From the NCBI GenBank assembly GCA_028708095.1, contig JAQVZQ010000003.1, positions 1 to 39,656 of the forward strand: 39,656 nt of DNA, given 5' to 3'. The notes under the pieces were generated by a model. That model was not told where the DNA came from. It worked only from the letters and a program-made list of their open reading frames with translations, and ran no database searches. Of this stretch, positions 26,093 through 36,479 are shown in pieces (the stretch's first letter is position 1; each line of letters opens with the position of its first letter). Both the position numbers and the translations under genes were made by a program. The stretch is from Dysgonamonadaceae bacterium. GTDB taxonomy: Bacteria > Bacteroidota > Bacteroidia > Bacteroidales > Dysgonomonadaceae.

Positions 26093-27001
26093 AGTCAAAG
26101 AACTTCCATCCATGTAGCAGAAAAAGTAAAATATCTAAAATAAGCGTTTTTTCAAAACTCCATAAACAGGTCCACTTTGAAAACTCTCGATTACTGATAA
26201 TGAGTCTTTTTCTACCTTTTTTTTCCTAAAGTGATCTACCGTTTTACTGCTAACTCACCATGTCCAATTACTTTCCACTTACGACTTATTACTTACTTCT
26301 TTATATTATCCTCGCTTATTGGATTTAATATCCGCTCTCTCCAGAATACTCACTATTCTCACCGATTTCTCTCACGTTACACAATGAAAGAGAGTTATCA
26401 AAACAGTTTTGGCTAAAGTACACCATAAAAGCTGGGTTATTTATCACGGTGAGCGACTAAATTATTTTGAAATACTGCTTTTTGTTTCATTTTCGCACCA
26501 AATTACTTTTATTATAGTGCTTTAATATCGATTGAGCCAGCATCTTTTGCTTTTTTGTCGAGTCAATCCGTGGTTGAGTCAATAAAATTGTCTTTTTTGG
26601 TTGGTCAATCCACTGTTGACCGACCAAAATTCACTCCGCTTAACAGACAACAGTTAAATGAGTGACCATCGGAGGCTTTTTTACTCATTATTTTAACATA
26701 AAAGCCCTGTTTTGCGACGAAACAGTTATTCAATGTCTAATTTAACTAAATATTTAAGTGTAGATGATTACTTCCTCTTCTATATAGTAGAGAAACCTAG
26801 CGATTAAGTGGCAAAAGGTTAGAGAAAAAACAATTTTAATGCGCTTTAGCTACAAATTGTTGCATTTATCGACTAAACACCCTTGGAAAGGTTGAAACTC
26901 TTACGTTAAAGCATTAGTGTAGGCATGTTTTAGATATCATTGGCTAAAAGAAAGCCAAAACCACATAGTTAAAATCTGAAGTAATGGTGAAAATAGAGAA
27001 G
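26093..27001. other. Long non-genic stretch of about 0.9 kb
   Basis: No open frame here resembles a gene on either strand. It holds the 42-bp repeat pair at 26551-26634, a weak hairpin at 26940-26958 just past the helicase gene stop, and otherwise AT-rich sequence without recognisable RNA or mobile-element ends. Confidence 0.6.
26551..26634. repeat. Pair of 42-bp direct repeats containing a stem-loop
   Basis: 26551-26592 and 26593-26634 agree at 28 of 42 positions, sharing a leading T6G, GTCAATCC, GTTGA and AAAATT. The second unit forms a hairpin with 14-base arms (26595-26608 and 26616-26629, one mismatch) around a 7-base loop. No T-run follows in either direction, so it is not a standard terminator. 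A further T6 lies exactly 84 bp on, at 26677, without wider similarity. Confidence 0.65.
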
Positions 27002-30000
27002 CTATTCATTTAAAACTAACGTTTTTTCTTTCAAAAAGTCAAGCAATGTAGCATAGATGGGATGACGATTCAAAATATGTGAGTTGCCAACAATGAAGAG
27101 CTGTTTACGTGCTCGGGTCAGTGCTACATTGAGCTTTCTGTCCACCGTCCCATCTCTGTTCAAATTGCATAAATAATCTAATTGGTAATATTTATTGACA
27201 CAAAAAGATATCAAAATGATATCACGTTGACTTCCTTGATACCTTTCAACGGTATCCACACTTATTTGATCGTGACCAGGAATGTTTGCTTCTTCAAGTT
27301 TTTGTTTGATAAGTGCAATTTGATTGCGATAAGGTGCTATAATACCAACTTTAGATGCGCAAAATGTTTTATTACTTTGTTCATACACCCTCTTTATAGA
27401 TTGTACCAGTTTCACAATGGTTGCTGCTTCAGAATGGTTTATTTTATTTGAAGTAGCCTCCTCAGCAATTTTCTCTGTAGATAGAAACATCAATCTATTC
27501 TTAGCCACCCAACTATCTAACTCATTGTTTTGTAAATCCATTAGATTTAGGGGTTGAGATTGCCAATCCATTGCTGGCAGAAGATTCTCTTCATAGAAAT
27601 ACTTTGAAGGGAAAGCTGCAATATCTATGTGCATCCGTCCTTGATATATTAGTTGTGAATAGGCGTGAGTCCACTGATTTAGGATACAAGTATGCAACAA
27701 TCGTTCAAAAAAAGAATCACGACAATCTTTCATGCCAATATCTATAAGTGACTGTTCCTTTACTTTTGAACTATTTTCATTTTGAAGAACAATTGTGGCT
27801 AACTGATTGTGGTCTCCAATCAAAATAAACTTCTCTACATTTGTCAATACCCCCACAATCTGAGGTTCCAATATCTGAGAAGCCTCATCAATAATTGCAA
27901 CATCAAATTTCTTAAGATTGAAAAGCTCTTGTTTGCCATTGATAGACGAAAGGGTTGAGATAAAAATTCGTGTATTCGCAATCTCCTTCACTAAGTCTTC
28001 TCTGCTAAGGGCTTGTTCGGCAATGTTCTGCAATAAACGATGTTTGTATGGCTCTTCACAAGTCAACTCTGTGCCAACTCGTATGAATTTGTCGCACGCA
28101 CCCTCTGTGCAACCGAATGCAGCATTCACAGCTTCGCAAAGCTCATTCACCGCACGATTTGTATAGGCAAGAACAAGTATGTTTTTTGTTTCATCGGCAT
28201 AGTATCTTTCTATAAGTTGTCGTGCAAAAATTGATGTCTTGCCCGTTCCGGGAGGACCTACTATCAAGAAATAGTTGTCTGAAGCCAACGCTTTTTCAAT
28301 CACATCATTTGCATGTAATGCAGATGGGTTAAATTGATATTCTTTTGATGTTGGAGGAGTGATTCCTAAAAGTAAAGATCGTTTTTCACGAGATGCACTC
28401 AGAAAGGCAAACAGACTTTTGTAAAGGCCGTTGTAAGACGAATCGAGTGTATCGTGTTCAATTGCCCAATGTTGATGATTGTCAAAATGCTGCTTGTTGC
28501 GCTGTTTGAACCGAAAGTAAACTACAACCTCAGAACCACTAATAGAAGAAATAACTCCTTTTAATATTTGGTTGTTCAGCACATTGTCATGTTCATTTTC
28601 TCGTGGATATACAATGCAAATATCGCCTTCACGAAAGTTTACAAGGTCGTTATTTTGGGTTGTGCGCTTAAAGGTGATGTCCATTCCTCTTTTTGTATCA
28701 ACAATGGCATCAATCTCTAAATCGTAAAGCAAATCAAGGGCATCTGCACGTTCTTGAAACTCGCTGTTCCAAAGAGCTGCAAAGCCAGTCGGTGATTCGT
28801 GTGCTATGTCGCCAATCTTTTGTAAATAGAGTTCTTTGGTAATAAACTGAACAAAGCGATAGAAGTAAATTCTTTCTAATTCAGTGCTTTGCGCAAGAGT
28901 ATCATCTATCTTCTTTATTTTTTGAACATAAAATTCAGGAATCCTCATTGATGAATACTTCAAATTGCTTAGACTATTGAATTGAGCTTCAACTTCAGCA
29001 ACAGTACCCTGCGTTATAGAATATTCGGTACTAACAATCAAGTTGCGTACATTTAAAATTTGTTTTTCTAAAGCTTGATAAACAGCAGCAAAGCGCAAAT
29101 TTTGCCCTGGAATAATTCCTGCAGAATAGAGAATGGCTGCATCAATGTCTCGGGCTTCTAAATCATACACACTTTTTATCATCAAGCGATATATGGCAAC
29201 TTGAACCTCATGGTTCAACGATACTTTACCAGCGTCACTATTTGGATAAGGTAAACGACCCGATTTCAATTCAATTAATTTAAACTTTGAATTGACCTCT
29301 TTGTTTAGCCCCACTTGTAATAAGTCTAATCGGCCCTGAAAACCGTACTTTTCGCTAATAAAAGCTGGTTCTAATGTTGATTTTCTGGGATTTATTTCCT
29401 GTAGGGGAAAATCGTCTCTTATTACGCGCTTAATATTTTGAAATTGAGTTGCTGCCTTTGTCATAAACGAACGAAAATCCTTATCTAATCTAATATCTTC
29501 GCACGATGCAAATTCAAAAGGAGATTCTTTGAATGAACGAAAGAAAACATCATCAAAGGTCAGTTCATCCGGATTGTCAACAAATATCAATTCATCTAAA
29601 AAGAAATTTGCCAGATTACCTAACAGAATGTAGTTTCGGTTTTCAACTCTTTCGAACTTGTTCATAAAGTAGTTCAAGTGTGAGACAGAGAAATTATAGA
29701 AACAATTACTAATTGCTGAAGCATCTATTAAATAGTCAGGTTCAAAGACAAATTTTTTAGGAATCAGATAACCTAACTCATCGGTGGAGCAGTCAATTAA
29801 ATTGAGCTGTGCACCTATACTGAAACGTGAAATAGATTCGTTGAAAGCAATATTTTCAGGTGTCACATTGTAACGAACTGTAACTTGTTTGCCAGGAGTA
29901 CTTTCAACAGCACATACCATTAAACTTTTTTCGGAATCAATTGTCAGAAGTTGTACACGTAAGGTATCATATTCTTCACTCTTTAATGGTTCTGATTGAG

Positions 30001-30418
30001 CGATATATGATACATAATATTCTTGCTCCGTAACAACATCTATTTCAGTTTTCTTTTTATTCGACATTTCATCATTTGAAGTTGTTGAAGTCAACAATTC
30101 TTTGTCACATAGCTCAAGAATGGCCCGCACTGATTGGTCGAATGTCTTTTGATTGATTAATGCATTGGATCTCCTTAGCTCAGTTACCTTCACCCTAAAG
30201 TTTTGAAGTTGCCACTCTGTTTGTTTTGACAAATCATATTTTTGGGCAATGAAAACCAAGCGTGAGAAAAGCGTTGAAAATTGCATGGATTCATTTTTGG
30301 TAATTTCTTTGCTTAATCTTTCCAAAAGTTGCTTTAGTTGTATCGATTTACTCGAAAGACTGTTTGATGATTGTGTTATCTCTTGAATTTCTTCGTAATA
30401 GTTTTGTGTGTTAATCAT
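27002..30418 (-). CDS. Dna2-like fusion of PD-(D/E)XK nuclease and superfamily 1 helicase
   Basis: An 1138-residue protein. About residues 230-480 carry a Cas4/AddB-type nuclease core: YGFQGRLDLL (Asp near 363), LIELKSGRLPYP (E-x-K near 382-384) and then NHEVQVAIYRLM, the Q-x-x-x-Y motif. Only one cysteine precedes the core and no CxxC follows, so the iron-sulphur cluster of Dna2 seems absent. About 680-1120 is an SF1B Upf1-like helicase: GPPGTGKTS near 720, DEASQILEP near 843, GDHNQLA near 868, APYRNQI, RYQGSQRDIILIS near 1060 and VALTRAR near 1100. A role in DNA end or flap processing is inferred. It follows dgkA by 21 bases. Alternatives are a phage-defence or RNA helicase. Confidence 0.85.
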   Translation of the reverse strand: MINTQNYYEEIQEITQSSNSLSSKSIQLKQLLERLSKEITKNESMQFSTLFSRLVFIAQKYDLSKQTEWQLQNFRVKVTELRRSNALINQKTFDQSVRAILELCDKELLTSTTSNDEMSNKKKTEIDVVTEQEYYVSYIAQSEPLKSEEYDTLRVQLLTIDSEKSLMVCAVESTPGKQVTVRYNVTPENIAFNESISRFSIGAQLNLIDCSTDELGYLIPKKFVFEPDYLIDASAISNCFYNFSVSHLNYFMNKFERVENRNYILLGNLANFFLDELIFVDNPDELTFDDVFFRSFKESPFEFASCEDIRLDKDFRSFMTKAATQFQNIKRVIRDDFPLQEINPRKSTLEPAFISEKYGFQGRLDLLQVGLNKEVNSKFKLIELKSGRLPYPNSDAGKVSLNHEVQVAIYRLMIKSVYDLEARDIDAAILYSAGIIPGQNLRFAAVYQALEKQILNVRNLIVSTEYSITQGTVAEVEAQFNSLSNLKYSSMRIPEFYVQKIKKIDDTLAQSTELERIYFYRFVQFITKELYLQKIGDIAHESPTGFAALWNSEFQERADALDLLYDLEIDAIVDTKRGMDITFKRTTQNNDLVNFREGDICIVYPRENEHDNVLNNQILKGVISSISGSEVVVYFRFKQRNKQHFDNHQHWAIEHDTLDSSYNGLYKSLFAFLSASREKRSLLLGITPPTSKEYQFNPSALHANDVIEKALASDNYFLIVGPPGTGKTSIFARQLIERYYADETKNILVLAYTNRAVNELCEAVNAAFGCTEGACDKFIRVGTELTCEEPYKHRLLQNIAEQALSREDLVKEIANTRIFISTLSSINGKQELFNLKKFDVAIIDEASQILEPQIVGVLTNVEKFILIGDHNQLATIVLQNENSSKVKEQSLIDIGMKDCRDSFFERLLHTCILNQWTHAYSQLIYQGRMHIDIAAFPSKYFYEENLLPAMDWQSQPLNLMDLQNNELDSWVAKNRLMFLSTEKIAEEATSNKINHSEAATIVKLVQSIKRVYEQSNKTFCASKVGIIAPYRNQIALIKQKLEEANIPGHDQISVDTVERYQGSQRDIILISFCVNKYYQLDYLCNLNRDGTVDRKLNVALTRARKQLFIVGNSHILNRHPIYATLLDFLKEKTLVLNE

Positions 30419-30439
30419 TTTCTTAGTGTCTAATTTATT

Positions 30440-30808
30440 TTAGAGACATAAAAGTTTGGGTAGAAATATAATAAGACCAGCAATAAGTGCCACAATTGCA
30501 ACAAATAATACTGCAGCAGCAGCGAGGTCTTTCACTTTCTTTATGGTTGGGTGAATTTCATGATTGCTTGCAAAGTCTGCCAATCTTTCAATTGAAGCAT
30601 TTACAGCTTCAAAAGCAAACACGAATCCAATAACTGAACAAACAATAATCCATTCGTATTTTGAGATTCTTAATAAATAGCTCATAAGGAGAACAATTAT
30701 AGTAAGAGCAACATAAATGCGCGCATTATGCTCCTCTTTAATTAAAGTGCAAATGCCATCAAAAGCATGAGCTAATGATTTTATTCGTCCTTTTATATAT
30801 TTTATCAT
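30440..30808 (-). CDS. dgkA: Diacylglycerol kinase / undecaprenol kinase family protein
   Basis: A small integral inner-membrane kinase of 122 residues with three to four hydrophobic helices. Family motifs are clear: EEHNARIY near the first interfacial helix, EAVNASIERLADF (the catalytic Glu and nucleotide-binding segment) and KKVKDLAAAAVLF (the conserved Lys-Asp-x-x-Ala-Ala). These proteins phosphorylate diacylglycerol or, in many bacteria, undecaprenol to feed cell-wall lipid carrier recycling; the sequence does not settle which. It sits between the GNAT gene (57-base gap) and the nuclease-helicase gene (21-base gap) on the minus strand, probably one operon. Confidence 0.9.
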   Translation of the reverse strand: MIKYIKGRIKSLAHAFDGICTLIKEEHNARIYVALTIIVLLMSYLLRISKYEWIIVCSVIGFVFAFEAVNASIERLADFASNHEIHPTIKKVKDLAAAAVLFVAIVALIAGLIIFLPKLLCL

Positions 30809-30865
30809 GCTTTTTTCGTGTTTAAATAATTGAATGTGATCAGTTGCTGATAATCAATACACTAT

Positions 30866-31366
30866 TTATTTTAAAGATAATTCAAAAACAAAATCGTCCA
30901 TAATAAAACCATCGCCAATATCAATGACCTCTTCTTTTTCTAAAAAGAAACCGTGCTTATTGTAAAAACTTATTGCGGTTTTATTATTCTTGTTTACATT
31001 TAAAAATAATGCCGTGTTATTTGACTTTAGTGCTTTTTGGGCTACATAGTCAACCATCTTTTTCCCCACACCTTTACGTTGATATATGGGTGAGATATAA
31101 AGTTTGTGAATCTTTGTTTTATAGGTTGCGTTATGATTGGTCTCATAGGATACATATCCAATATTATGACCATCATTTTGAGCAATAACAAATTTGTGAC
31201 CTTCATCCATCTGCTTCTCTAAAGAAGAAATACTATACATGAGATTCATCATATAGTGTATCTGCTCAACAGGAAGTATTGAAGCAAAGGAGACAGGCCA
31301 CAGTTGTTCTGCGAGCTCCTTAATAATTAATACATGGTCTTTATTGGCTGTTATTAGTTTTATCAT
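30866..31366 (-). CDS. GNAT family N-acetyltransferase
   Basis: A cytoplasmic acetyltransferase of 166 residues from MIKLITANKDH; the open frame extends 25 codons upstream, but the promoter match at 31391-31398 lies inside that extension, so the shorter start is right. The acetyl-CoA motif is KLYISPIYQRKGVGKKMVDY (pyrophosphate loop Q-R-K-G-V-G), followed by ALFLNVNKNNKTAISFYNKHGF, typical of motif B. The substrate is unknown; the closest pattern is the amino-acid or small-molecule GNATs. It is first gene of a likely operon with dgkA and the nuclease-helicase. Confidence 0.85.
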   Translation of the reverse strand: MIKLITANKDHVLIIKELAEQLWPVSFASILPVEQIHYMMNLMYSISSLEKQMDEGHKFVIAQNDGHNIGYVSYETNHNATYKTKIHKLYISPIYQRKGVGKKMVDYVAQKALKSNNTALFLNVNKNNKTAISFYNKHGFFLEKEEVIDIGDGFIMDDFVFELSLK

Positions 31367-31390
31367 AAGTTTTATAACATTAAACTGTTT

Positions 31391-31398
31391 CAAAAGTA
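31391..31398 (-). promoter_or_regulatory. Bacteroidota -7 promoter element before the GNAT gene
   Basis: TACTTTTG on the minus strand, 24 bases before the ATG at 31366. This decides the choice of start for the GNAT gene. Confidence 0.5.
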
Positions 31399-31458
31399 CA
31401 AAAAATGTTTTATTAAAAAAACAGTATCTGATTATGCTCATCTCATTAAATCATTTTC

Positions 31459-31466
31459 TATCTTTG
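31459..31466 (+). promoter_or_regulatory. Bacteroidota -7 promoter element before the zinc-ribbon gene
   Basis: TATCTTTG on the plus strand, 35 bases before the ATG at 31502. It is divergent from the GNAT promoter, with about 60 bases between the two elements. Confidence 0.5.
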
Positions 31467-31501
31467 TAAGAACAACAAACCTTATAAAGATACTTGATTG
31501 C

Positions 31502-32668
31502 ATGTCACAAAAATGTCCTTTATGCGGAAAAGACAAAGCAGATAAAAGTTTGTTTTGCAAAGAGTGCACTGTTAAATTAAACAGTGAATATGAAGTGAAT
31601 ATCCCTGAATTGAAAGAGACACAAGATATTTCTGCAGAAATGCAAAGCAAAAAGGAGATGAGTGATCACGAAGAAGCTGAGGTTGCTTCTCCAAAAAACG
31701 CTACAAGTAATTCTTCATGGGTTGACACACGCAATGATTCTCAAAAATCTTATTATGAAATAGAGAGGGACAAAAAACCAAAACGAACTCGTTTTGTGCT
31801 TATTTCTCTTTTTCTATTAGCCGTAGTGCTCATTTCAGCATTGTACATATACAATAATAATGTGAAAAATGCGAACTTAGAACGCTCTGCATGGGAAGTT
31901 GCGCAACGTGAAAACTCTGTTGATGCTTACCTAACATATATGGACGAATATCCGCAGGGAAAATATGTTGGTGAAGCCCAAACTAAAATGCGTAGTCTTA
32001 AAAAAAATGAATCTGATGCGTGGGAAAACCTCAGAGCATCTGAAAACACAGTTGAGTTTACTGATTTTCTGCAACTGTATCCCAGTAGTCCCTATGAACG
32101 TAAAGTGAAAAATCGTTTGGACTCTTTATTGTGGATGTCATCACTTAAAGAAAATTCATCGCAAGCTTATTCTGACTATATAAACATGTCAACATCTGGA
32201 GAGATAACTGGTCACTACATAGGTGATGCTCAAAAACGTTTAAGCATGTTGGAACAATCAACTCCTGTAAACGAAGCAGATTTAGAGAATATAAAAACAA
32301 CCATTAACGGTTTCTTTTTGGGGCTATCAAACATTTCACATGAGGAGTTAAGCCAATATCTTACACCGATTATCAGTAGATTCGATAAAGCAACCAATAT
32401 TCCTAGAGAAGAAATGATTGGCCAATTGCTTCTGATTGCTGCAAAATCGGATGCAAAATCAATTAAATTTGATCCTAATTTAAATCAAATAAGGTACAAA
32501 CAAATGGGTAATAATACTTACGAAGTAAATGTTCCACTCCAGAAACAGTTTTTGGGAACAAATGGAGGAAACAATCAAATTAAAGGCTACATTGTTCACC
32601 TGAAATTAGATGATAGTTTTCAAATTTACTCTTTCTACGAAACCAAGCCATATAATGAAGCACCCTGA
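31502..32668 (+). CDS. Zinc-ribbon, single-pass membrane protein with repeated helical motifs
   Basis: A protein of 388 residues that I do not recognise as a named family. It begins with a zinc ribbon (Cys5, Cys8, Cys19, Cys22 in CPLC and CKEC), then an acidic Ser-rich linker, a membrane helix at about 97-117 and an extracytoplasmic part. The latter has three copies of a motif like AW-x7-NS-x2-AY-x2-Y-x2-YP-x-G-x-Y (about 130-240), which suggests TPR-like helical hairpins. A C-terminal domain (about 255-388) could be NTF2-like. The topology implies a cytoplasmic zinc end and an outward helical repeat. uvrB follows 37 bases later, possibly co-transcribed. Confidence 0.65.
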   Translation: MSQKCPLCGKDKADKSLFCKECTVKLNSEYEVNIPELKETQDISAEMQSKKEMSDHEEAEVASPKNATSNSSWVDTRNDSQKSYYEIERDKKPKRTRFVLISLFLLAVVLISALYIYNNNVKNANLERSAWEVAQRENSVDAYLTYMDEYPQGKYVGEAQTKMRSLKKNESDAWENLRASENTVEFTDFLQLYPSSPYERKVKNRLDSLLWMSSLKENSSQAYSDYINMSTSGEITGHYIGDAQKRLSMLEQSTPVNEADLENIKTTINGFFLGLSNISHEELSQYLTPIISRFDKATNIPREEMIGQLLLIAAKSDAKSIKFDPNLNQIRYKQMGNNTYEVNVPLQKQFLGTNGGNNQIKGYIVHLKLDDSFQIYSFYETKPYNEAP

Positions 32669-32705
32669 CACGAACAAATGGCAAAACTGATTGTTTTTAA
32701 CACCT

Positions 32706-34730
32706 ATGACATTCGAATTAACTTCACTATATAAACCAACAGGAGATCAACCCCAAGCTATCAAAGCTTTGGTTGAAGGATTGAATGACAACGTACGATA
32801 CCAGACACTTCTGGGTGTTACGGGGTCGGGTAAAACATTTACTGTTGCCAATGTAATTCAACAAGTAAACAAACCAACATTGGTGTTAAGCCACAACAAA
32901 ACATTGGCAGCGCAACTGTACAGCGAGTTTAAAAGTTTTTTTCCGAACAACGCAGTTGAATACTATGTATCGTATTACGACTATTATCAGCCCGAAGCAT
33001 ACCTTCCTTCACGCGACTTGTATATTGAGAAGGATTTATCTATTAATGAAGAGATTGAAAAACTACGTTTAGCTGCAACATCTTCACTACTTTCAGGTCG
33101 AAAAGATGTTATAGTAGTTTCCTCTGTATCTTGTATATACGGGATAGGAAACCCTGAAGACTTTAATGAAACAATCATTGAGATAAAAGTAGGAAAAAAA
33201 CTTGTTCGCGATGTTTATCTCAGAAGTCTCGTTGATAGTTTATATTCCCGCAACGAATTAGAGTTTAATCGTGGCAATTTCAGAGTTAAAGGCGACACAG
33301 TAGATGTTTTCCTTGCCTATCATGACTATATAATTCGCACCATATTTTGGGGAGATGAAATTGAAAGTATTGAAAGCATTGACCCATTAACGGGTGTGAC
33401 TATGGAAAGATTGGATAATTATCGAATATTTCCCGCCAATCTTTTTGTAACAACAAAAGAACGTATTTTTCGAGCAATTGACGAAATACAAATAGATTTG
33501 GGTAAACAGGTAGAGTTCTTCAAATCGATAGGAAAACCATTAGAAGCTAAGCGACTATATGAACGTGTTACGTTTGATGTAGAAATGATTAAAGAGATAG
33601 GTTATTGTTCAGGCATTGAAAACTACTCTCGCTATTTTGATGGCAGACTGCCTGGCACAAGACCTTTCTGTTTATTGGATTTCTTTCCTGATGATTATCT
33701 TACAATAATTGACGAGAGCCACGTAACCATTCCGCAAATAAGGGCGATGTATGGAGGAGACCGCTCACGGAAAATAAATTTGGTTGAATATGGATTCCGT
33801 TTACCTGCAGCAATAGATAACAGACCACTCAAATTTGAAGAGTTTGAAAATATAACTCCTGAGATAATATTTGTGAGTGCAACACCTGCAGACTATGAAT
33901 TGGAAAAATCAGAAGGCGTTATAATTGATCAGGTGATTAGACCAACTGGTTTGCTTGATCCTATAATAGAGATACGCCCTACCCTCAATCAGATTGACGA
34001 TTTAATGGAAGAGATACAGTTGAGAGTGGAAAAAGATGAGCGCGTTTTAGTAACCACTCTTACAAAACGCATGGCAGAAGAACTTACTGACTATTTGGCA
34101 CAAAATGGTGTGCGTTGTACATACATACATTCTGATGTAGAAACTTTAGATAGGGTGAAGATTATGGACGAGTTACGAAATGGAGTGCATGATGTATTAA
34201 TTGGAGTAAATCTATTGCGTGAAGGGCTCGATTTACCAGAGGTTTCTTTGGTGGCTATCTTAGATGCAGATAAAGAGGGATTCTTACGTTCTCATCGGTC
34301 ACTTACTCAAACGGTGGGTCGAGCAGCACGAAATATTAACGGAAGATCAATTTTCTATGCTGATCGAATTACGGATAGCATGAAAAAAACCATGGACGAA
34401 ACCAATAGGCGACGTGAAAAACAAATTGCCTATAACACCAAGCATGGTATAACACCAACTCAAATAAATAAATTAAAAACTGCATCGTCACTTGGTAAAT
34501 TCGCAAAAACTGCAGAGCCCAAAGCTTATATTGAACCTGACTTTTATGCTTCTGTTGCTGAAGAAACTGAAGATATTAAATATGGTGACAGCAAAGAGGA
34601 TTTGAAGAAATTGATTGAGAGAACCCGCAAGTCAATGAACAGTGCAGCAAAGAAGTTGGAGTTTTTAGAGGCAGCCCAATTACGTGATCAACTTATTTTA
34701 CTTGAAGATAAACTGAAAGCTAAAATATAA
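32706..34730 (+). CDS. uvrB: Excinuclease ABC subunit B
   Basis: The damage-verification helicase of nucleotide excision repair, acting with UvrA and UvrC in the cytoplasm. It has 674 residues from [19 protein letters not shown]; five in-frame upstream codons are unlikely to be used. Visible motifs: Walker A GVTGSGKT, the beta-hairpin region [26 protein letters not shown], the helicase motif [19 protein letters not shown] and QTVGRAARN. The C-terminal UvrB/UvrC interaction helix is [20 protein letters not shown]. Length is normal for the family. fhs follows after 61 bases. Confidence 0.97.
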   Translation: MTFELTSLYKPTGDQPQAIKALVEGLNDNVRYQTLLGVTGSGKTFTVANVIQQVNKPTLVLSHNKTLAAQLYSEFKSFFPNNAVEYYVSYYDYYQPEAYLPSRDLYIEKDLSINEEIEKLRLAATSSLLSGRKDVIVVSSVSCIYGIGNPEDFNETIIEIKVGKKLVRDVYLRSLVDSLYSRNELEFNRGNFRVKGDTVDVFLAYHDYIIRTIFWGDEIESIESIDPLTGVTMERLDNYRIFPANLFVTTKERIFRAIDEIQIDLGKQVEFFKSIGKPLEAKRLYERVTFDVEMIKEIGYCSGIENYSRYFDGRLPGTRPFCLLDFFPDDYLTIIDESHVTIPQIRAMYGGDRSRKINLVEYGFRLPAAIDNRPLKFEEFENITPEIIFVSATPADYELEKSEGVIIDQVIRPTGLLDPIIEIRPTLNQIDDLMEEIQLRVEKDERVLVTTLTKRMAEELTDYLAQNGVRCTYIHSDVETLDRVKIMDELRNGVHDVLIGVNLLREGLDLPEVSLVAILDADKEGFLRSHRSLTQTVGRAARNINGRSIFYADRITDSMKKTMDETNRRREKQIAYNTKHGITPTQINKLKTASSLGKFAKTAEPKAYIEPDFYASVAEETEDIKYGDSKEDLKKLIERTRKSMNSAAKKLEFLEAAQLRDQLILLEDKLKAKI

Positions 34731-34791
34731 TATATATCTCATCACTAATAATTTAAGATTAAAAAAAAACAAATATAAAACATTTCTAATA

Positions 34792-36456
34792 ATGAAATCG
34801 GACATACAAATTGCTAAAGAAACTAAGTTGATTAAGGTGAAAGATGTAGCCGAAAAAGTTGGCATCCCACGTTCAGAGGTGCAGAACTTTGGAAGACATA
34901 TGGCAAAGGTACCATTGTGCCTAATTGACAAAAAGAAAGTAGACAAAAGCAACCTTATTTTAGTTACCGCCATTACGCCAACAAAGGCGGGAGTTGGTAA
35001 AACCACTGTTTCAATTGGGCTTGCATTGGGGCTAAATAAAATTGGAAAAGACGCCATTGTTACATTACGTGAACCATCTTTAGGCCCAGTATTTGGGATG
35101 AAAGGTGGTGCTGCTGGTGGAGGCTACTCTCAAGTATTGCCAATGGAGAATATAAACTTACACTTCACAGGAGATTTTCATGCTATTACTTCAGCACACA
35201 ATACTATTTCAGCTTTATTAGACAACTATATGTTACGTAATCAATCTTGCAGTAAAATGATAAAGCAAGTATTGTGGAAAAGAGTTTTAGATGTAAACGA
35301 TCGAAGTTTACGATATGTAGTAACAGGTTTAGGTCCTGGTAACGGTGTGCCATACGAAGGGGGTTTTGATATTACTGCTGCATCGGAGTTAATGGCAATA
35401 CTTTGTCTTGCTGAAAACGAAAATGATTTGCGTCGTCGTATAGAAAATATCTTGTTGGGTTATACTCACGACGACAAACCATTTACTGTGAAAGATTTGG
35501 GTGTAGCAGGTGCAATTACAGTGCTTATGAAAGATGCCATCAATCCTAATTTAGTACAAACAACAGAAAACACCCCAGCATTTGTTCACGGAGGTCCATT
35601 TGCTAATATCGCTCATGGTTGCAACTCTGTCACAGCAACTAAAATGAGTATGACTTATGGCGAATACGTAATAACTGAAGCAGGATTCGGTGCTGATTTA
35701 GGAGCTGAGAAGTTCTTTAATATTAAATGTAGAAAAAGTGGTTTATCTCCCAAGTTAACCGTAATTGTTGTGACAGCTCAAGGTTTGAAAATGCATGGAG
35801 GAACACCTGAAAAGCTAATTAAGGAGAAAGATACAATTGGGTTGACAAAAGGATTGGAAAACTTAAAAAAACACTTGGAAAACCTTGCTTCATTTGGACA
35901 AACAGTATTGGTGGCATTTAATAAATATGCTACTGACACTGATGAAGAAATTGAAATTGTTAGAAGTTTCTGCAAAGAAAGCAATGTATATTTTGCAGTA
36001 AATGGAGCTTTTGTAAAAGGTGGAGAAGGTGCTGTCGATTTTGCAAATGAAGTTGTGAAAGCAATAGAAAACAATCCATCTAAACCACTCACCTTTACAT
36101 ATGATGATGAGGACACCATTGAAGAGAAAATAGAGAAAATTGCAATGAAAATTTATGGTGCACGTGATGTTGTTTTTGGAGAGAAAGCATTAAAAATATT
36201 GAAGAAGATAGATGGAACTCCTTTATCTAAATTCCCAGTTTGTATTGCTAAAACACAATACTCTTTCTCTGCTGATCCTAAAGCCTATGGTGTGGCAAAA
36301 GATTTCCGTTTCAAGATAAACGACATTGTTATCAATCAGGGTGCTGAGTTTATTGTGGCAATTGCAGGAGAAATGATGCGCATGCCTGGTTTACCAGCCG
36401 ATCCACAAGCCCGGAGGATCGATATAAAAGATGGTGAAATATATGGTTTAAGCTAA
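34792..36456 (+). CDS. fhs: Formate-tetrahydrofolate ligase
   Basis: ATP-dependent formation of 10-formyl-tetrahydrofolate from formate, a cytoplasmic one-carbon entry step. It has 554 residues, the usual length. The phosphate-binding loop is [20 protein letters not shown], followed by [22 protein letters not shown] and [13 protein letters not shown], all family signatures; the C-terminal end has [14 protein letters not shown]. folD, the partner that interconverts methylene- and formyl-tetrahydrofolate, lies three kilobases on, on the other strand. The A-rich leader without a Shine-Dalgarno is normal for this genome. Confidence 0.97.
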   Translation: MKSDIQIAKETKLIKVKDVAEKVGIPRSEVQNFGRHMAKVPLCLIDKKKVDKSNLILVTAITPTKAGVGKTTVSIGLALGLNKIGKDAIVTLREPSLGPVFGMKGGAAGGGYSQVLPMENINLHFTGDFHAITSAHNTISALLDNYMLRNQSCSKMIKQVLWKRVLDVNDRSLRYVVTGLGPGNGVPYEGGFDITAASELMAILCLAENENDLRRRIENILLGYTHDDKPFTVKDLGVAGAITVLMKDAINPNLVQTTENTPAFVHGGPFANIAHGCNSVTATKMSMTYGEYVITEAGFGADLGAEKFFNIKCRKSGLSPKLTVIVVTAQGLKMHGGTPEKLIKEKDTIGLTKGLENLKKHLENLASFGQTVLVAFNKYATDTDEEIEIVRSFCKESNVYFAVNGAFVKGGEGAVDFANEVVKAIENNPSKPLTFTYDDEDTIEEKIEKIAMKIYGARDVVFGEKALKILKKIDGTPLSKFPVCIAKTQYSFSADPKAYGVAKDFRFKINDIVINQGAEFIVAIAGEMMRMPGLPADPQARRIDIKDGEIYGLS

Positions 36457-36479
36457 TAAATAAGGAAAATGAATATCAT

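Noticed and set aside
26231-26416. 61-codon open frame in the long gap
   Set aside because: Low-complexity T-rich translation with no family resemblance, promoter match or ribosome site.
26595-26629. Rho-independent terminator for the NERD or helicase gene
   Set aside because: The stem is strong but there is no T-run on either strand after it, and it is hundreds of bases from either gene.
26940-26958. Terminator after the nuclease-helicase gene
   Set aside because: Only 6-base arms and no following T-run on the minus strand.
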